Below are positions 34,082 to 43,486 of a stretch of DNA of 61,818 nucleotides, in pieces. The DNA lies in assembly GCF_900156315.1 (NCBI RefSeq), contig NZ_FTNI01000041.1, positions 1-61,818 of the forward strand, in the 5' to 3' direction. Each line of letters opens with the position of its first letter. Positions within the stretch are counted from its first letter, which is position 1. The translations under genes and the position numbers were made by a program. The notes below the pieces were generated by a model, which saw only the letters and a list, made by a program, of their open reading frames with translations, was not told the origin of the DNA and did no database searches. The DNA is from Microbispora rosea. GTDB taxonomy: Bacteria; Actinomycetota; Actinomycetes; Streptosporangiales; Streptosporangiaceae.

Positions 34082-34432
34082 ATGGCCAGCAGCGAGATCG
34101 ACACCTACGTCGAGACGAAGCTCGACCCGAAGTACCGCGAGATCGTCGCGGCCCTGCGCACCCTGGTGGCCGAAGAGGCCCCCGAGGCCGTCGAGTGCCT
34201 CACGTACGGCTCGCCCGCCTGGCGGGGCAACAAGATCCTCGCCGTCATCAGCCAGAGCAAGACCCATCTCACCTTCGCCTTCGAGCGGGGCGCGGAGATG
34301 TCCGACCCCCACGGCCTCCTGGACGGCGTGGGCAAGAAGACCCGCCACGTCAAGATCAAGACGTTGGACGGGATGAACGAGGACGCGCTGCGCGACTACA
34401 TCGGCCAGGCCGTCCGCCTCGACGCGAACTGA
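34082..34432 (+). CDS. DUF1801-family protein
   Basis: 116 residues. DTYVETKLDPKYREIVAALR, ECLTYGSPAWRGNKI, THLTFAFERGAEM and a C-terminal KTRHVKIKTLDG match the DUF1801 (YdhG/Iron chaperone-like) fold. These small proteins are often beside regulators. Function is not known. Probably controlled by the divergent MarR gene. Confidence 0.8.
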   Translation: MASSEIDTYVETKLDPKYREIVAALRTLVAEEAPEAVECLTYGSPAWRGNKILAVISQSKTHLTFAFERGAEMSDPHGLLDGVGKKTRHVKIKTLDGMNEDALRDYIGQAVRLDAN

Positions 34433-34466
34433 CGCGACCGGTTCCCCCGCTCGGTGGAACCGGTCG

Positions 34467-35591
34467 TCAGACCTGCGCGCCGAGCTTGGGGTCGTACTCC
34501 CAATGCCAGGGCTCGAAGGGGCTGTGATACGACCAGTCGGGGTGTATCCAGCCATAGCGCTTGCTGTTGGCCTCCAGCCAGTTGAACTGCACGGAGCGGA
34601 AGTTCTGCACTCCGCCGCACAAGTCGACCGCGAGCCCCAGACCGTGGTTGCTCTTGCCCGGAGTGGCCGCGAAACCGGGCCGCCGATAATAGATGGACTG
34701 CTGCTCACTCAGATTGCGATAGCTGTCGGAGATGCACATCGAGCTGCCGAAGCGCTTCTTGTAGGCGATGTTGAGATCGGCGAAGGCGATCGCCGCGTCC
34801 GCCCGCAGCTCCTCTCCGGCCTGCGGCAGGGGGCACAGGATGGTCTGGGGCAGCAGGCCGTTCGGGTACTGCTCCGCCTGACCGATCCTGGTCGGGTCGC
34901 AGCCGCCCGCCCCCTTGCTGCCGATCTTCACACCGAGCTTGATCAGCGCCTTGGTCAGCGACCGCACCAGCGTGCTAGAGCGTTTGCGCAGCGCAGCGAC
35001 CTGCGCACTCAGCTGCGCCTCCTGCAGGAGGTTGGCCGCCCGGAGCTCCTGCGCCTCCTGCGCGAGCTGCTGCTGCCGCTCCAGCAGCTTCACCGCGTCG
35101 CCGAGCACGTTGTTCCGCCCGGCGACGATGTGGTCGAGGTCGGCGATCCTCCTGAGGGTCTCCGTGCCATTTCCCGCCCTGAAGAACGGACTGAGTCCGT
35201 CGAGCGAGGGGTCCTGGTACATGGACGAGGCGAGGTCGGACAGCGGCTTGCGCAGTTTGTTGAGCTCAGCGGTGGCCTGCTGGAGACTCTGCAACTTGGT
35301 CGCCAGCGCCTTCTCGACGGCGCCGAACTTCTTCTGCCGCGCCACCAGTTGCCTGTTCGCGTCCTCGATGGACTTGTACGCCTTCTGAGCCTCCCGCCGC
35401 AGCTCGGTCAGCGTGGTGGGCTCCTTGTCGAGCGCACCGGCCGGCGCGCTTGCTCCGGCGGCCTCCGTACGAGCCTTCGCGGTCGTGGTGTCGGCCAAGG
35501 CGGCCGTGGCCGTACCGTACGGCGCAGAGACGGCCAGCGAAGTCATCGCCGTGACGACCGCGATCAGCCTGGCTGATCGAGGAGATGACAC
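34467..35591 (-). CDS. Secreted D-alanyl-D-alanine carboxypeptidase-like M15B peptidase with coiled coil
   Basis: 374 residues with a signal peptide (MSSPRSARLIAVVTAMTS, cleavage near ALA). Residues ~60-215 are a long coiled coil (TELRREAQKAYKSIEDANRQ, QQQLAQEAQELRAANLLQE). The C-terminal VanY domain has SMCISDSYRNLSEQ, the zinc ligands in SNHGLGLAVDL and the last ligand in WHWEYDP. It cleaves D-Ala-D-Ala ends of peptidoglycan outside the cell. The coiled coil resembles that of RipA/NlpC-type wall hydrolases and may be autoinhibitory. Confidence 0.92.
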   Translation of the reverse strand: MSSPRSARLIAVVTAMTSLAVSAPYGTATAALADTTTAKARTEAAGASAPAGALDKEPTTLTELRREAQKAYKSIEDANRQLVARQKKFGAVEKALATKLQSLQQATAELNKLRKPLSDLASSMYQDPSLDGLSPFFRAGNGTETLRRIADLDHIVAGRNNVLGDAVKLLERQQQLAQEAQELRAANLLQEAQLSAQVAALRKRSSTLVRSLTKALIKLGVKIGSKGAGGCDPTRIGQAEQYPNGLLPQTILCPLPQAGEELRADAAIAFADLNIAYKKRFGSSMCISDSYRNLSEQQSIYYRRPGFAATPGKSNHGLGLAVDLCGGVQNFRSVQFNWLEANSKRYGWIHPDWSYHSPFEPWHWEYDPKLGAQV

Positions 35592-35720
35592 GATCGATTC
35601 CCCCGTTTGCGAACTCTTGACCTGGGTCAGGGACGCACGTTACTACAGCGCGCAGCGTGCCCGAGCCCCGGTTCGCATAAGTGCTATCGACCGGACACGT
35701 CGCATTTGCGCGTTTCCAGC

Positions 35721-36389
35721 TCATCGCCCGCCTTCGGATTGGCCCTCACGCTCCCGGCAGAGCTCCCACAGCCACGTGTCCCGCCACTCCGGCGCACACG
35801 CGAACGTCGTCTCCTCGCGAGGCTCCGGCTTCTCCACCGGTCGGCTCGCCTTCGGCGTGTCCCCGTGGACGACCTGACGGACGGGTTGAGCGATCGGAAG
35901 GATCCGTACGCGCCCCTCGTAGAGACGCGCGGGACCGGACGGCGCGGGAACCGGGGTCGGGTTCAGCAGGGGTTTGCGCACCGTCCCCGCCATCGGGACC
36001 ATGTCGATCCTCGGGGCCTCCTGGCCGTCAGCCGGATTCCGCGGCATGCCGAGCCGCGTAGCGGGCGTTCTGGCGGGAGCCGCGGTTTCGCCGCCCTTCT
36101 CGTCTGCCGTCCCGGCCGCTGCCGCACGTACGGCCGCATCGCGCGAGAAGTGGGACCGCGCCCGCTCCCCGTAGCCGGCGAAGTCGGCCATGAGCATGCC
36201 CGAGGCAAGGATCGCCGGCGCGAGCAGAGCCGCGACGAGCACCACCGATCGCAGCCCGCGCGCGGATCCACGTCGCGTTACGGTCACGGCCAGCGACGGT
36301 AACCCCCCTCCCCTGGGGGGCGTACGACCACTTGCCATCGCTTTACCGCAGGTCAGCCTGCCGATGACCGGCAGACTCCGAAACGACAC
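35721..36389 (-). CDS. Membrane-anchored/exported hypothetical protein
   Basis: 222 residues from GTG at 36389. Later starts are possible: an ATG at 36341 (MASGRTPPRG) or the GTG giving VTVTRRGSARG, preceded by a GGAGGGGGG run. A single TM (VVLVAALLAPAILASGMLM) is followed by a Pro/Ala-rich exterior region and a C-terminal WRDTWLWELCR with two Cys in the last 30 residues. No family recognised. Confidence 0.65.
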   Translation of the reverse strand: MSFRSLPVIGRLTCGKAMASGRTPPRGGGLPSLAVTVTRRGSARGLRSVVLVAALLAPAILASGMLMADFAGYGERARSHFSRDAAVRAAAAGTADEKGGETAAPARTPATRLGMPRNPADGQEAPRIDMVPMAGTVRKPLLNPTPVPAPSGPARLYEGRVRILPIAQPVRQVVHGDTPKASRPVEKPEPREETTFACAPEWRDTWLWELCREREGQSEGGR

Positions 36390-36447
36390 CCCGTGGAAGG
36401 CGCGAGCGGGCCCAACCTTTCGCTAGGCTTACTGATGCACATCATGC

Positions 36448-36520
36448 GCCTCCGTAGCTCAGGGGATAGAGCACCGCTCTCCTAAAGCGGGTGCCGCAGG
36501 TTCGAATCCTGCCGGGGGCA
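36448..36520 (+). tRNA. tRNA-Arg (anticodon CCT), island integration site
   Basis: Acceptor GCCTCCG/CGGGGGC, D arm TAGCTCAGGGGATAGAGC, anticodon stem CCGCT/AGCGG with loop CTCCTAA (CCT at 36481-36483), T arm GCAGGTTCGAATCCTGC. CCA is not encoded. A recombinase remnant abuts its 3' end. Confidence 0.95.
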
Positions 36521-36938
36521 CTCACCAAATCTTCGGCACAGGCGCCTGCCTCCAGCAGGCGCCTGTTTTCGTTTCCGGGAAGTTCTTCTGCCATCGCCGC
36601 GACTCCTTTGATCGTCTCGTGGTCCAGAGTGATTCGGATCAACGCCACCCCACGGCCGGCGTCATGGCGGATCTCCAGATGGAAGGCCGTGAACAGCTCG
36701 CGCTGGAGCTCTTCGGGCAGCTCAGCGATCTTCGTCTGCAGCATGGGGATCATGTGGAGCAGGCCGGCTTGGTGGTCGCGCGCGGGCGGACTCCCCTCGG
36801 CATCGGCAAGCTCCTCCGCCTTGATCCGGCGCTCGCCTTCCAGCTCCGTGAAGCGGGCCCGCAGACGTTGGCAGAACGCGTCGTCCGCGTCGGTGTCCTC
36901 GATCTGAGCGATCAGCCTGTCCAGAGGGCTGCGGCTGC
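36521..36938 (-). pseudogene. C-terminal remnant of a large serine recombinase
   Basis: The minus-strand frame runs through RLIAQIEDTDADDAFCQRLR, RARFTELEGERRIKAEEL and ELPEELQRELFTAFHLEIR, the coiled-coil end of the large serine recombinases of actinobacterial integrative elements. The catalytic N-terminus and zinc ribbon are missing; at about 36938 the sequence changes to the lanthipeptide-type remnant. The frame runs on over the tRNA gene (stop at 36442), as usual for integrases whose attachment site is a tRNA 3' end. It marks a decayed integrative element. Confidence 0.75.
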
Positions 36939-38820
36939 GCACCGAGCGCTCGGCTGCGGACCTGCTGGACCGGCTCGTCGCCGACCAACTGGCCGGTGGC
37001 TGGGTCGGCGGTGTCTACGAGCCGGAGACCGAGGCGTTCGGCGGCCCCGAAGGCATGGATGTCGCCCATGAGGTGTTCTGCGCGGACAGCCGCGCAGCTC
37101 TGGCCGAGACGGGCAGGGCGGGTGCCCGGGAACGCTGCATCCTGCTGATCTCGGCCATGAACCGGGCGGCTGGCTTGGACCCTTTCGAGATCGGCGACGT
37201 CTGGGCGAAGCTCAGCTACCTGCGGCCATCCGTCACCCCGCCCGCCGTCGCCTCGCGTGACCGGACAGTAGCGGCTATGCGGCGCCTGATGAACGCCGAC
37301 GCCGCTCGGCGGCCGGACGCCGAGCCCGGCTGGGCCGAGCGCGTCGCCGCGTTCGAGGAGGCCGGACACCGGCTGAGGCGGCTGGCCGCGGATGGGCGGC
37401 TGACGCGGGGTCTGCGCGCGATACTCGCCCATCACGCGATCTTCGCCTTCAACCGCGCCGGAGTGTCCGCCGACGAGCAGGCCGCAACCGCATGGCTGGG
37501 CCGACACGTCGCCTTCGCCGACGAGGAGGCAGCTGACGTGTCTTCCCGCACGTCCACCTCACCGGACTCTAACCTCACCCGAATGGAGACCACCGTGACG
37601 CTTGTAACCGACCCCGCCGAGCTGCGCGAAGCGCTTGTGACCCGCCTCATCGACAGCGGCCACCTGCGCACCCCCGACGTCATCGCCGCCTTCCGGAACA
37701 CCGAACGGCACCTGTTCCTACCCGGCGTCGACCTTCAGGCCGCGTACGTCGACGACGCCGTGCCCATCAAGCACGACGAGACGGGCGAGATGATCTCCTG
37801 CATCTCCGCACCCTCGATCATCGCCACCCAGCTGGAGCAGCTGGGCGCCAAGCCTGGCCACAAGATCCTGGAAGCCGGGGCCGCCACCGGCTACAACGCA
37901 CACCTGCTCGGCCAGCTTGTGGCCCCCGGCGGTCACGTATGGACCGTGGACGTCGACCAGGACCTCGTGGACGGCGCCCAGAAGAACCTCGCGCAGGCCG
38001 GGGCTCCGAACGTGGCCGTCGTGCTGGGCGACGGCGCCGCCGGCCTGCCCGAACACGCCCCCTTCGACCGCATCCAGTTCACCGTCGGCGCCGGCGACGT
38101 CCCCCTGAGGATCCTCGGCCAGCTCGCCCCGGACGGACGCCTAGTCATCCCGATGCGGATTCGCGGCAGCATCTCGCGATCCTTTGCTTTCGAACGCGAC
38201 GGTCGGACCTGGAAGGCCGTCTCGTGTGAGATGGCGACGTTCGTGCCCCTACGCAAAGGCGTCTGCGACGACATCTACACGCTTGTGCATATGGCCGGTG
38301 AGGGAAACGTACGCCTGGAGACCTTCAGCGAGCAGGACGTGGACCGCGAGGCGATGCGCACCGTCCTGGACCAGCCGCAGGCCAAGGTCTACTCCGGTGT
38401 GAAATTCCGCCAGGGGGACCCCTGGCAGTGGCTGTATCTGTACTTGGCGGCGTGCTGCCCAACGGCCTGTCCCGCATGCCCGGGTCTCGTGCTGGCTTCA
38501 CCCCGCACTTCGGCTGGGGCTCCATGGCCGCGCTCGACGGCGACACCCTGGCCTACCTGACCGTGCGCGAAGGCGAGGACGAGCAGGGCAGGTTCTGGGA
38601 GATCGGCGTCATCGGCCACGGCCCGCGCGCCGCCGAGCTCGCCAACCAGGTCGCCACCGAGATCGGCGAATGGGACCGCGACTGGGGCAACAACGCCCCG
38701 GAACCCGGCTTCCGCATGGCCGTAGATGATGTCCGCGACCAATTGACGGCCGCTGAACCGCGCTTCGTAATCGACAAGACCTACAGCCGTCTCGTCGTCG
38801 ACTGGCCGCGCAGGAGCTGA
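36935..38820 (+). pseudogene. LanB C-terminal (thiopeptide-type) domain fused to FxLD-system methyltransferase; truncated and frameshifted
   Basis: The open frame starts inside a thiopeptide-type bacteriocin domain: LLDRLVADQLAGG, then GVYEPETEAFGGPEGMDVA and FCADSRAAL. From about 37596 a PCMT-like methyltransferase follows: TRLIDSGHLRTPDVIAAF, SAPSIIATQLEQLGAKPG, the SAM site ILEAGAATGYNAHLLG and DGRLVIPMRI. At ~38449 one base is missing: the true sequence continues in another frame as LPNGLSRMPGSRAG to the end at 38820. This architecture belongs to class I lanthipeptide (FxLD) pathways, where the methyltransferase modifies the peptide. No precursor, LanB N-terminal part or cyclase is nearby. 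The pathway is dead here. Confidence 0.75.
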
Positions 38821-38824
38821 GCCG

Positions 38825-39922
38825 ATGATCCCCGCGATAGCCAGCCGGATCCCGCTGGTCCGCCGGCCCAAGGCGGCCGGGTTACCCCTGGCCGAACGCA
38901 TCAGCCACCTCACCGAGCTGACCGTCGAGCCTGCCAATGCGAGCCATCGTGATGCGATGGCCCGCGCCAGCGGAGTCCTCAACTACGCCGCGCTGATCGC
39001 CTCCGACGTCGGGATGCCGGACCTGGCCGCGCAGCTGTGCTGGAGGCAGCACCAGGTCTTCGCCAAAGCGGGCAACCTCACCGGGGACATTGCCGTGATG
39101 GCACTCATGCCGCTGGTGAACATCGCCCGGCTGCTGATCCGTGAAGGTGACGGCGAAGGCGCCTACGACCTGCTCATGCGGCTGTACCGCGCTGCTCAGC
39201 GGCGTGGCACAGCCGAGATCCGTAACCACGACGTGGATCTGTCGGTGTTGATCGACACGGAGGCGGACCACCGGAAGGTGTGCGAGGAGCTGTGGGTCAC
39301 CGTGCTCATCGACGGCGCCAGGGCCCTGGCGCGGATCGGCCGCTGGACCGAGGCCGCCGACGCGATGGCCGCGCACCGCGGCGTCGGCAATCGCCTCCTC
39401 GACGGCCGTCAAATCATGATCATGTCACTGATGGAACGCGGCCTCGACGAGCAGGCTCGCGCCACAATCGAATCCGCGGTCCCTGCAGAACCGTGGGAGA
39501 ACGCCATCGCGGCCCTCCTGCGCATCTGCTGCCGCCCAGCGACGTCACCAGCGCCGCAGCCAGAGCGGGAGCATGCCCTGCAGGAGGCACTCGCGCTGAT
39601 CGCCCCGCCCGACGCAGCGACCGCGGCGTTCCAGGCCCGAGTCGGACTGACCGCACTCGACCTGGCCCACGAGCGGACCAGCCCCTGCCCCGCCCTTCTG
39701 CGGGACGCCGTCGTGGACGTGGCCATCCTCGACACCTACGCCGCTCGCGACGTCCTGAACCACCACCCGGTCTGCTCCCGCCTGGCCAGTGAGCAAAGAC
39801 AGAAACTCCACGACGTACTGACCGCGTCAGGGCTCGGTGTCGGGAAGCTCTCACCTGGCCACATGCAGGCTCTCACCGCAGCTGTGGACACGGCCGAGGT
39901 GACACTCCGCGGGCTTCTGTGA
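38825..39922 (+). CDS. Helical-repeat (TPR-like) protein of unknown function
   Basis: 365 residues, 4 bp after the methyltransferase remnant. It consists of Ala/Arg/Leu-rich helix pairs such as AALIASDVGMPDLAAQLCWRQ, LARIGRWTEAADAMAAHRG, typical of TPR-like superhelices. No catalytic motif, signal or TM. The tight spacing suggests it was part of the lanthipeptide-type operon. Role unknown. Confidence 0.75.
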   Translation: MIPAIASRIPLVRRPKAAGLPLAERISHLTELTVEPANASHRDAMARASGVLNYAALIASDVGMPDLAAQLCWRQHQVFAKAGNLTGDIAVMALMPLVNIARLLIREGDGEGAYDLLMRLYRAAQRRGTAEIRNHDVDLSVLIDTEADHRKVCEELWVTVLIDGARALARIGRWTEAADAMAAHRGVGNRLLDGRQIMIMSLMERGLDEQARATIESAVPAEPWENAIAALLRICCRPATSPAPQPEREHALQEALALIAPPDAATAAFQARVGLTALDLAHERTSPCPALLRDAVVDVAILDTYAARDVLNHHPVCSRLASEQRQKLHDVLTASGLGVGKLSPGHMQALTAAVDTAEVTLRGLL

Positions 39923-39974
39923 CCCGCTCGCGCCGGAAATGCAAAGGCGGAGCGGCCTCCAGCCGCCGCTCTGG

Positions 39975-40517
39975 TCAGCGGCCCGTACCCTCTCGGGTAC
40001 GGGCCAGATGCCTGGCGTACTCGCGGATCCGTGGTCTGTCCTCGGGAAAGGCGCCCTCCCAGTCGTGGTGCAACGGGACCCAGGCGGCCGGCTGGTGACT
40101 CTCACCGCTCAGCGGGAGCGACCCGTTGAGCACTGCGGCATACGCAAGGCCGAGCGTGGGCGCCCAATCAGAACGATAGGACCGCACGAAAACCGCCGCG
40201 GGGACGTCCGACAGGTCGCCGACGATGCCGGTTTCCTCATGCAGCTCACGGCGGGCGGCGTCCCGTGGGATTTCTCCCTGCTCGACCTTCCCGCCGGGCA
40301 CCACCCAGCCTCTCCAGCGGTGCTTGACGAGCAGAACACGCTCAAGGGCCTCGTCGAACGCCCAGACCTCAGCCGCGATCGGCTCGATAGCGCTGCGGCT
40401 GCCCAGCACCTCTTCCAGCCGGGCCCGCGCGTCATCGAACTCCGCCTCAGCGCGGTACGTGTCAGTCAGAGCCGCGCGCAGTGTGTGCTGGTCAGGGTTA
40501 GCCAGAATCACCGGCAT
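39975..40517 (-). CDS. NUDIX hydrolase
   Basis: 180 residues. The NUDIX box is complete: GGKVEQGE, seven residues, then RELHEETGI, with the catalytic Glu residues in place. An ~45-residue N-terminal extension (AALTDTYRAEAEFDDARARL) precedes the domain. It hydrolyses nucleoside-diphosphate-linked compounds; the substrate is unknown. Lies between the TPR-like gene (convergent) and a kinase gene on the same strand. Confidence 0.9.
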   Translation of the reverse strand: MPVILANPDQHTLRAALTDTYRAEAEFDDARARLEEVLGSRSAIEPIAAEVWAFDEALERVLLVKHRWRGWVVPGGKVEQGEIPRDAARRELHEETGIVGDLSDVPAAVFVRSYRSDWAPTLGLAYAAVLNGSLPLSGESHQPAAWVPLHHDWEGAFPEDRPRIREYARHLARTREGTGR

Positions 40518-40592
40518 AGGCTACTGACCGAAGAGCACCTCACGGGAGGAACACAAGGAACGCGGGGACCGGACCGTCGACGAAGGAAGCGC

Positions 40593-40682
40593 CTACAGGC
40601 GTCCGATGACGACGTACTCGTCCGCGCTGTCCTCGATACGTTCAACCACGACCATCTCACTGACCGCGATCGTGGGGATCAT
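40593..40682 (-). CDS. Possible 29-residue peptide
   Basis: MIPTIAVSEMVVVERIE then DSADEYVVIGRL and a TAG. High third-position GC suggests coding, but no good ribosome site was seen. It lies 34 bp after the kinase stop on the same strand. It could be a small gene or a 3' remnant. Confidence 0.25.
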   Translation of the reverse strand: MIPTIAVSEMVVVERIEDSADEYVVIGRL

Positions 40683-40715
40683 CGCGGATCGAGGCGGCCG
40701 TCATGGTGCGGCGTG

Positions 40716-41282
40716 TCACTGGTTGGTCTGTGCTGGAGTCAGGCGAGCTTGGCGCAGCACCTGCCGCACCGACGCTTCCAGCGGACTGTCCTCGCCGATG
40801 ACCGTCTCGCACCCGTCCGGGAGCAGGTCGCGCTCGCGGTACCACTCCCGCATCTGGTCTGGGGTGAACTCCGACCGCTGGGCGCGGCTGTCATGCCGCC
40901 GGAGCGTCTCGGGAAAGGACACGTCCAGGTAGAAGAAGGCGCTGGTCCCGGCGTGGTCACGGCATAGGGACTGCAGCATCGCCCCGTACCGGATGGCGGT
41001 GAGGATGCCTTCGAGCAGGACGTGATACCCGTGATCGAGGGAGTACCGGACGATCGTGTCGATGAGGCCGATGCTCACACCGTCATGTACGTCCCGCTCC
41101 CGCAGCAGTTCCCGCCGTACGACGTCCTGGCCGACCAGCGCCAGGCCACGGCCATAGGCGGCCCGCACCGCACGGGCGACGCTGGTCTTCCCAGAGCCGG
41201 AGTTCCCGCGGAGAACGATCAAACGGGTGTCGAGAGAGCCGGTACGCACCGGCTCAGGGTATGAACAGTCCGTGGGCGACAC
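40716..41282 (-). CDS. P-loop kinase (AAA_33/zeta-toxin-like)
   Basis: 188 residues. Walker A GNSGSGKTSVARAV near residue 26; VGQDVVRRELL resembles the substrate-binding loop of small-molecule kinases; VLLEGIL and FFYLDVSFPETLRRH with a lid containing RDLLP follow. Similar proteins phosphorylate antibiotics, nucleosides or UDP-sugars (zeta toxins). No antitoxin was found beside it. Substrate unknown. Confidence 0.85.
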   Translation of the reverse strand: MSPTDCSYPEPVRTGSLDTRLIVLRGNSGSGKTSVARAVRAAYGRGLALVGQDVVRRELLRERDVHDGVSIGLIDTIVRYSLDHGYHVLLEGILTAIRYGAMLQSLCRDHAGTSAFFYLDVSFPETLRRHDSRAQRSEFTPDQMREWYRERDLLPDGCETVIGEDSPLEASVRQVLRQARLTPAQTNQ

Positions 41283-41398
41283 GCCGTCTTTCCCTGCCGG
41301 CCGGTGACGTCCCGCCCAGTGGTGTACGAGCTGCTTCCACGTGAGGTTTGGAAATACCCGGCGCCAGGCCGTGCGCGGCTCATAGTGTCGGAGCCGTC

Positions 41399-41608
41399 AT
41401 GAGCGACTCCGCGTCATACCTGGCCTACGTCGCCTCCGTACCCCGCCTTCGTGCCGCGGCAGGCGCATTGCTCCGAGACAACGAGGGGCGGGTGCTTGTC
41501 GTGCACCCGGTCTACAAGGACGACTGGGCTGCCTTATCCTGCCGCGATCTCCTCGTCCAACCGAACCCCTGTCTGCCTGGCCCGGTATGCCCACGGCGCA
41601 GCCGATGA
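41399..41608 (+). pseudogene. N-terminal remnant of a NUDIX hydrolase
   Basis: From ATG 41399 the frame reads SDSASYLAYVASVPRLRAAA and GALLRDNEGRVLVVHPVYKD, the start of a NUDIX domain. After DDWAAL at ~41535 the sequence departs before the NUDIX box and stops at 41608. The rest of the gene is absent. Confidence 0.6.
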
Positions 41609-42020
41609 CGACGTTTACCCTAATGCAACGGGCGCTACTGGTGCTGGTCCATCTGCACAACGGGTTACTTACGCCCGCCTGGTCGGCGGTTTCTCCCACA
41701 GCATGACCAGCGCCTGGCGCTATCTCCACGATTCAACTTGCCCGCCGCCCGGCTCCAACCACTACCCTCCCCCAACCAAGTTGAACCTGTGTTGAGAGCG
41801 TCAGCACTGGGTGTGCCTAACCGCCGTCCCGGCCGCGTGCTCGCTTCCACTCGGCTTCCATAGCATGAGCCGAGAGTCGCTTATCGCAGCGCAACGTCGC
41901 GAAGGCCACGCTCAGACGGGAAACAGGAGGGGTCTCAGGCTGTAATAGCGCTGCAGGGCTACCTAAATCACCAACCGTATCCCGCTACAGGCTGTTGGAA
42001 GGACGCACCGGATAGTAGTC
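41609..42020. other. 412-bp stretch without recognisable gene
   Basis: Composition changes here from high to moderate GC. Neither strand gives a credible protein, and no repeat or RNA is evident. It is a likely recombination junction. Confidence 0.4.
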
Positions 42021-42245
42021 TCACCCACTATTGGTCTTAGGCCAGTCGAACTCTCCTAAACGGACGCCGGCGATGAAGGCGACCCAGTCCGGGCGGCTGA
42101 ACCTGAGAACGGGCCCGTTTTCATCGTTAGAGTCGCGCACATACACCAAATTGGGTCCGAAAGCAACTTCCACACACTCGCCGCCAACGCTTGCGGAACT
42201 CTTTCTCCAGATCAGCTCAGCAGGGTCGCTTGAACCTGAGGCCAT
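42021..42245 (-). CDS. DUF397 protein
   Basis: 74 residues. IWRKSSASVGGECVEVAF, then VYVRDSNDENGPVLRFSR and DWVAFIAGVR are the DUF397 pattern. These proteins are almost always next to an Scr1/XRE regulator like the one at 42426 and may act with it as a toxin/antitoxin-like or signalling pair in actinomycetes. Same strand as its regulator, 180 bp downstream. Confidence 0.95.
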   Translation of the reverse strand: MASGSSDPAELIWRKSSASVGGECVEVAFGPNLVYVRDSNDENGPVLRFSRPDWVAFIAGVRLGEFDWPKTNSG

Positions 42246-42425
42246 GAAGCTATCCTCCCTGTGTCCGTGAGAAGAATAGCTTGGGAGGCCAAGCCGGTAC
42301 AGACCGAGCCCGTGACGCTCGGCGAGGTGGGGCGAGCCCGCACATCGCTATCAGCATGCACAGATGCCACTCTTGAGACCCACGAGGCATACGTGTCGCG
42401 AGGGACCGTAGCTGCTAAGTGACTC

Positions 42426-43295
42426 TCACCCCATTTGGGACGCGACATCTATGATGAGATCGAGTGACTCCCCTGGCGCCAATGCCTCCTCCGTTAGGGC
42501 TTCGAAGTCGGCCCGAGCGTCGGCTATGCGAGGATCATCCCCCGTCAGGGTTATTTCTGCTGCACTACTCTCCATATGCAGCAGTTCACCAAGCTCATCT
42601 TGAAAATCGAGCAACGTGAAAGCGCCGCGAAGCATTCCAGCATGCGCTCCGACGTTAAATGGAATGACTCGGACTTCGACATTATCGCGTTCACGGACAA
42701 TGTCTACAATATGTCGCAGCTGACTCGGCATGATAGCGGGATCTTTGCTTATCCCAACATGTCGGCGTATAACGGCCTCATCGAGTATGAATTTTTGCTG
42801 CGGCGGCGACTGGCGTTTATTTAGCCAATCTTGGCGCCTGAGGCGAAGCCGAACCCGCTGTCCCAGACGGACTACGTCCGGATCCGTAGTGATCGTCTCG
42901 GCGTACTCTTTGGTTTGCAGTAGGCCGGGGATAGCTAGAGGCTGGAATTGCCGTATACGAGAAGCTCCTGCCTCAAATCCGATGTACGTAAGATAGGCTT
43001 CTGTAACATCGTTCTTGAATTCATCCCACCATGCCCTAGATCGAGCCCCTTGATTTAGTTCTATCAGCCTATCCAACTCCTGGCCTCCCGCTGCGCCGTA
43101 CAGGCGAACAAGGGCCTCGAGATCCACCTTTGAGATTCCGGTTCGGCCTCCCTCGATACGGATCAGCTTGGACGTATGCCAATCCAGCCTTTTGGCTACC
43201 TCCTCTTGGGTCATCTTGCTTGTTTTACGAAGCCGAATCAGCTCTGCGCGCAACAGAGCCCCATTGATCACGGGGCCTCGTTGATCGATCGACAT
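42426..43295 (-). CDS. Scr1/DUF5753-family XRE regulator
   Basis: 289 residues from ATG 43295 (GAGAGAGGG directly ahead; an upstream start at 43352 is less likely). The helix-turn-helix reads LRAELIRLRKTSKMTQEEVA and KRLDWHTSKLIRIEGG. The remainder is the DUF5753 domain (ARSRAWWDEF, FQPLAIPGLLQTKEYAE). GC is lower than in the core genome, as usual for horizontally moving copies. Typical partner of DUF397. Confidence 0.93.
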   Translation of the reverse strand: MSIDQRGPVINGALLRAELIRLRKTSKMTQEEVAKRLDWHTSKLIRIEGGRTGISKVDLEALVRLYGAAGGQELDRLIELNQGARSRAWWDEFKNDVTEAYLTYIGFEAGASRIRQFQPLAIPGLLQTKEYAETITTDPDVVRLGQRVRLRLRRQDWLNKRQSPPQQKFILDEAVIRRHVGISKDPAIMPSQLRHIVDIVRERDNVEVRVIPFNVGAHAGMLRGAFTLLDFQDELGELLHMESSAAEITLTGDDPRIADARADFEALTEEALAPGESLDLIIDVASQMG

Positions 43296-43339
43296 CCCTC
43301 TCTCGCTCTCAGTGATCGGCAACGGTCTTGACTGTGACC

Positions 43340-43352
43340 TTGCATGCTGCAA
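43340..43352. promoter_or_regulatory. TTGCA-N3-TGCAA inverted repeat near the XRE start
   Basis: TTGCATGCTGCAA lies 45 bp upstream of the XRE gene. Further half sites (TTGCA/TGCAA) occur at 43450 and 43488. It could be the XRE operator. Confidence 0.35.
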
Positions 43353-43486
43353 CCTGGCACATCTAACACTACCGCATGTAGAGCGATCTCCCCACCTCTC
43401 CGTACGGAGAGCATGGCACTTGACCTGCTTCTATCCTCTCCTTGCCACGTTGCATCCTGATTCGTTGCTTTCTGCTAGGATCTGAG

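Noticed and set aside
36442..36520. Protein tail (RIRTCGTRFRR and following) at the end of the recombinase frame
   Set aside because: This is the translation of the tRNA-Arg gene in antisense, not a real protein end.
37055..38560. Native full-length 501-residue start at ATG 37055
   Set aside because: The coding frame and homologous sequence extend upstream to ~36935 without a start and downstream in another frame, so this is only part of a broken gene.
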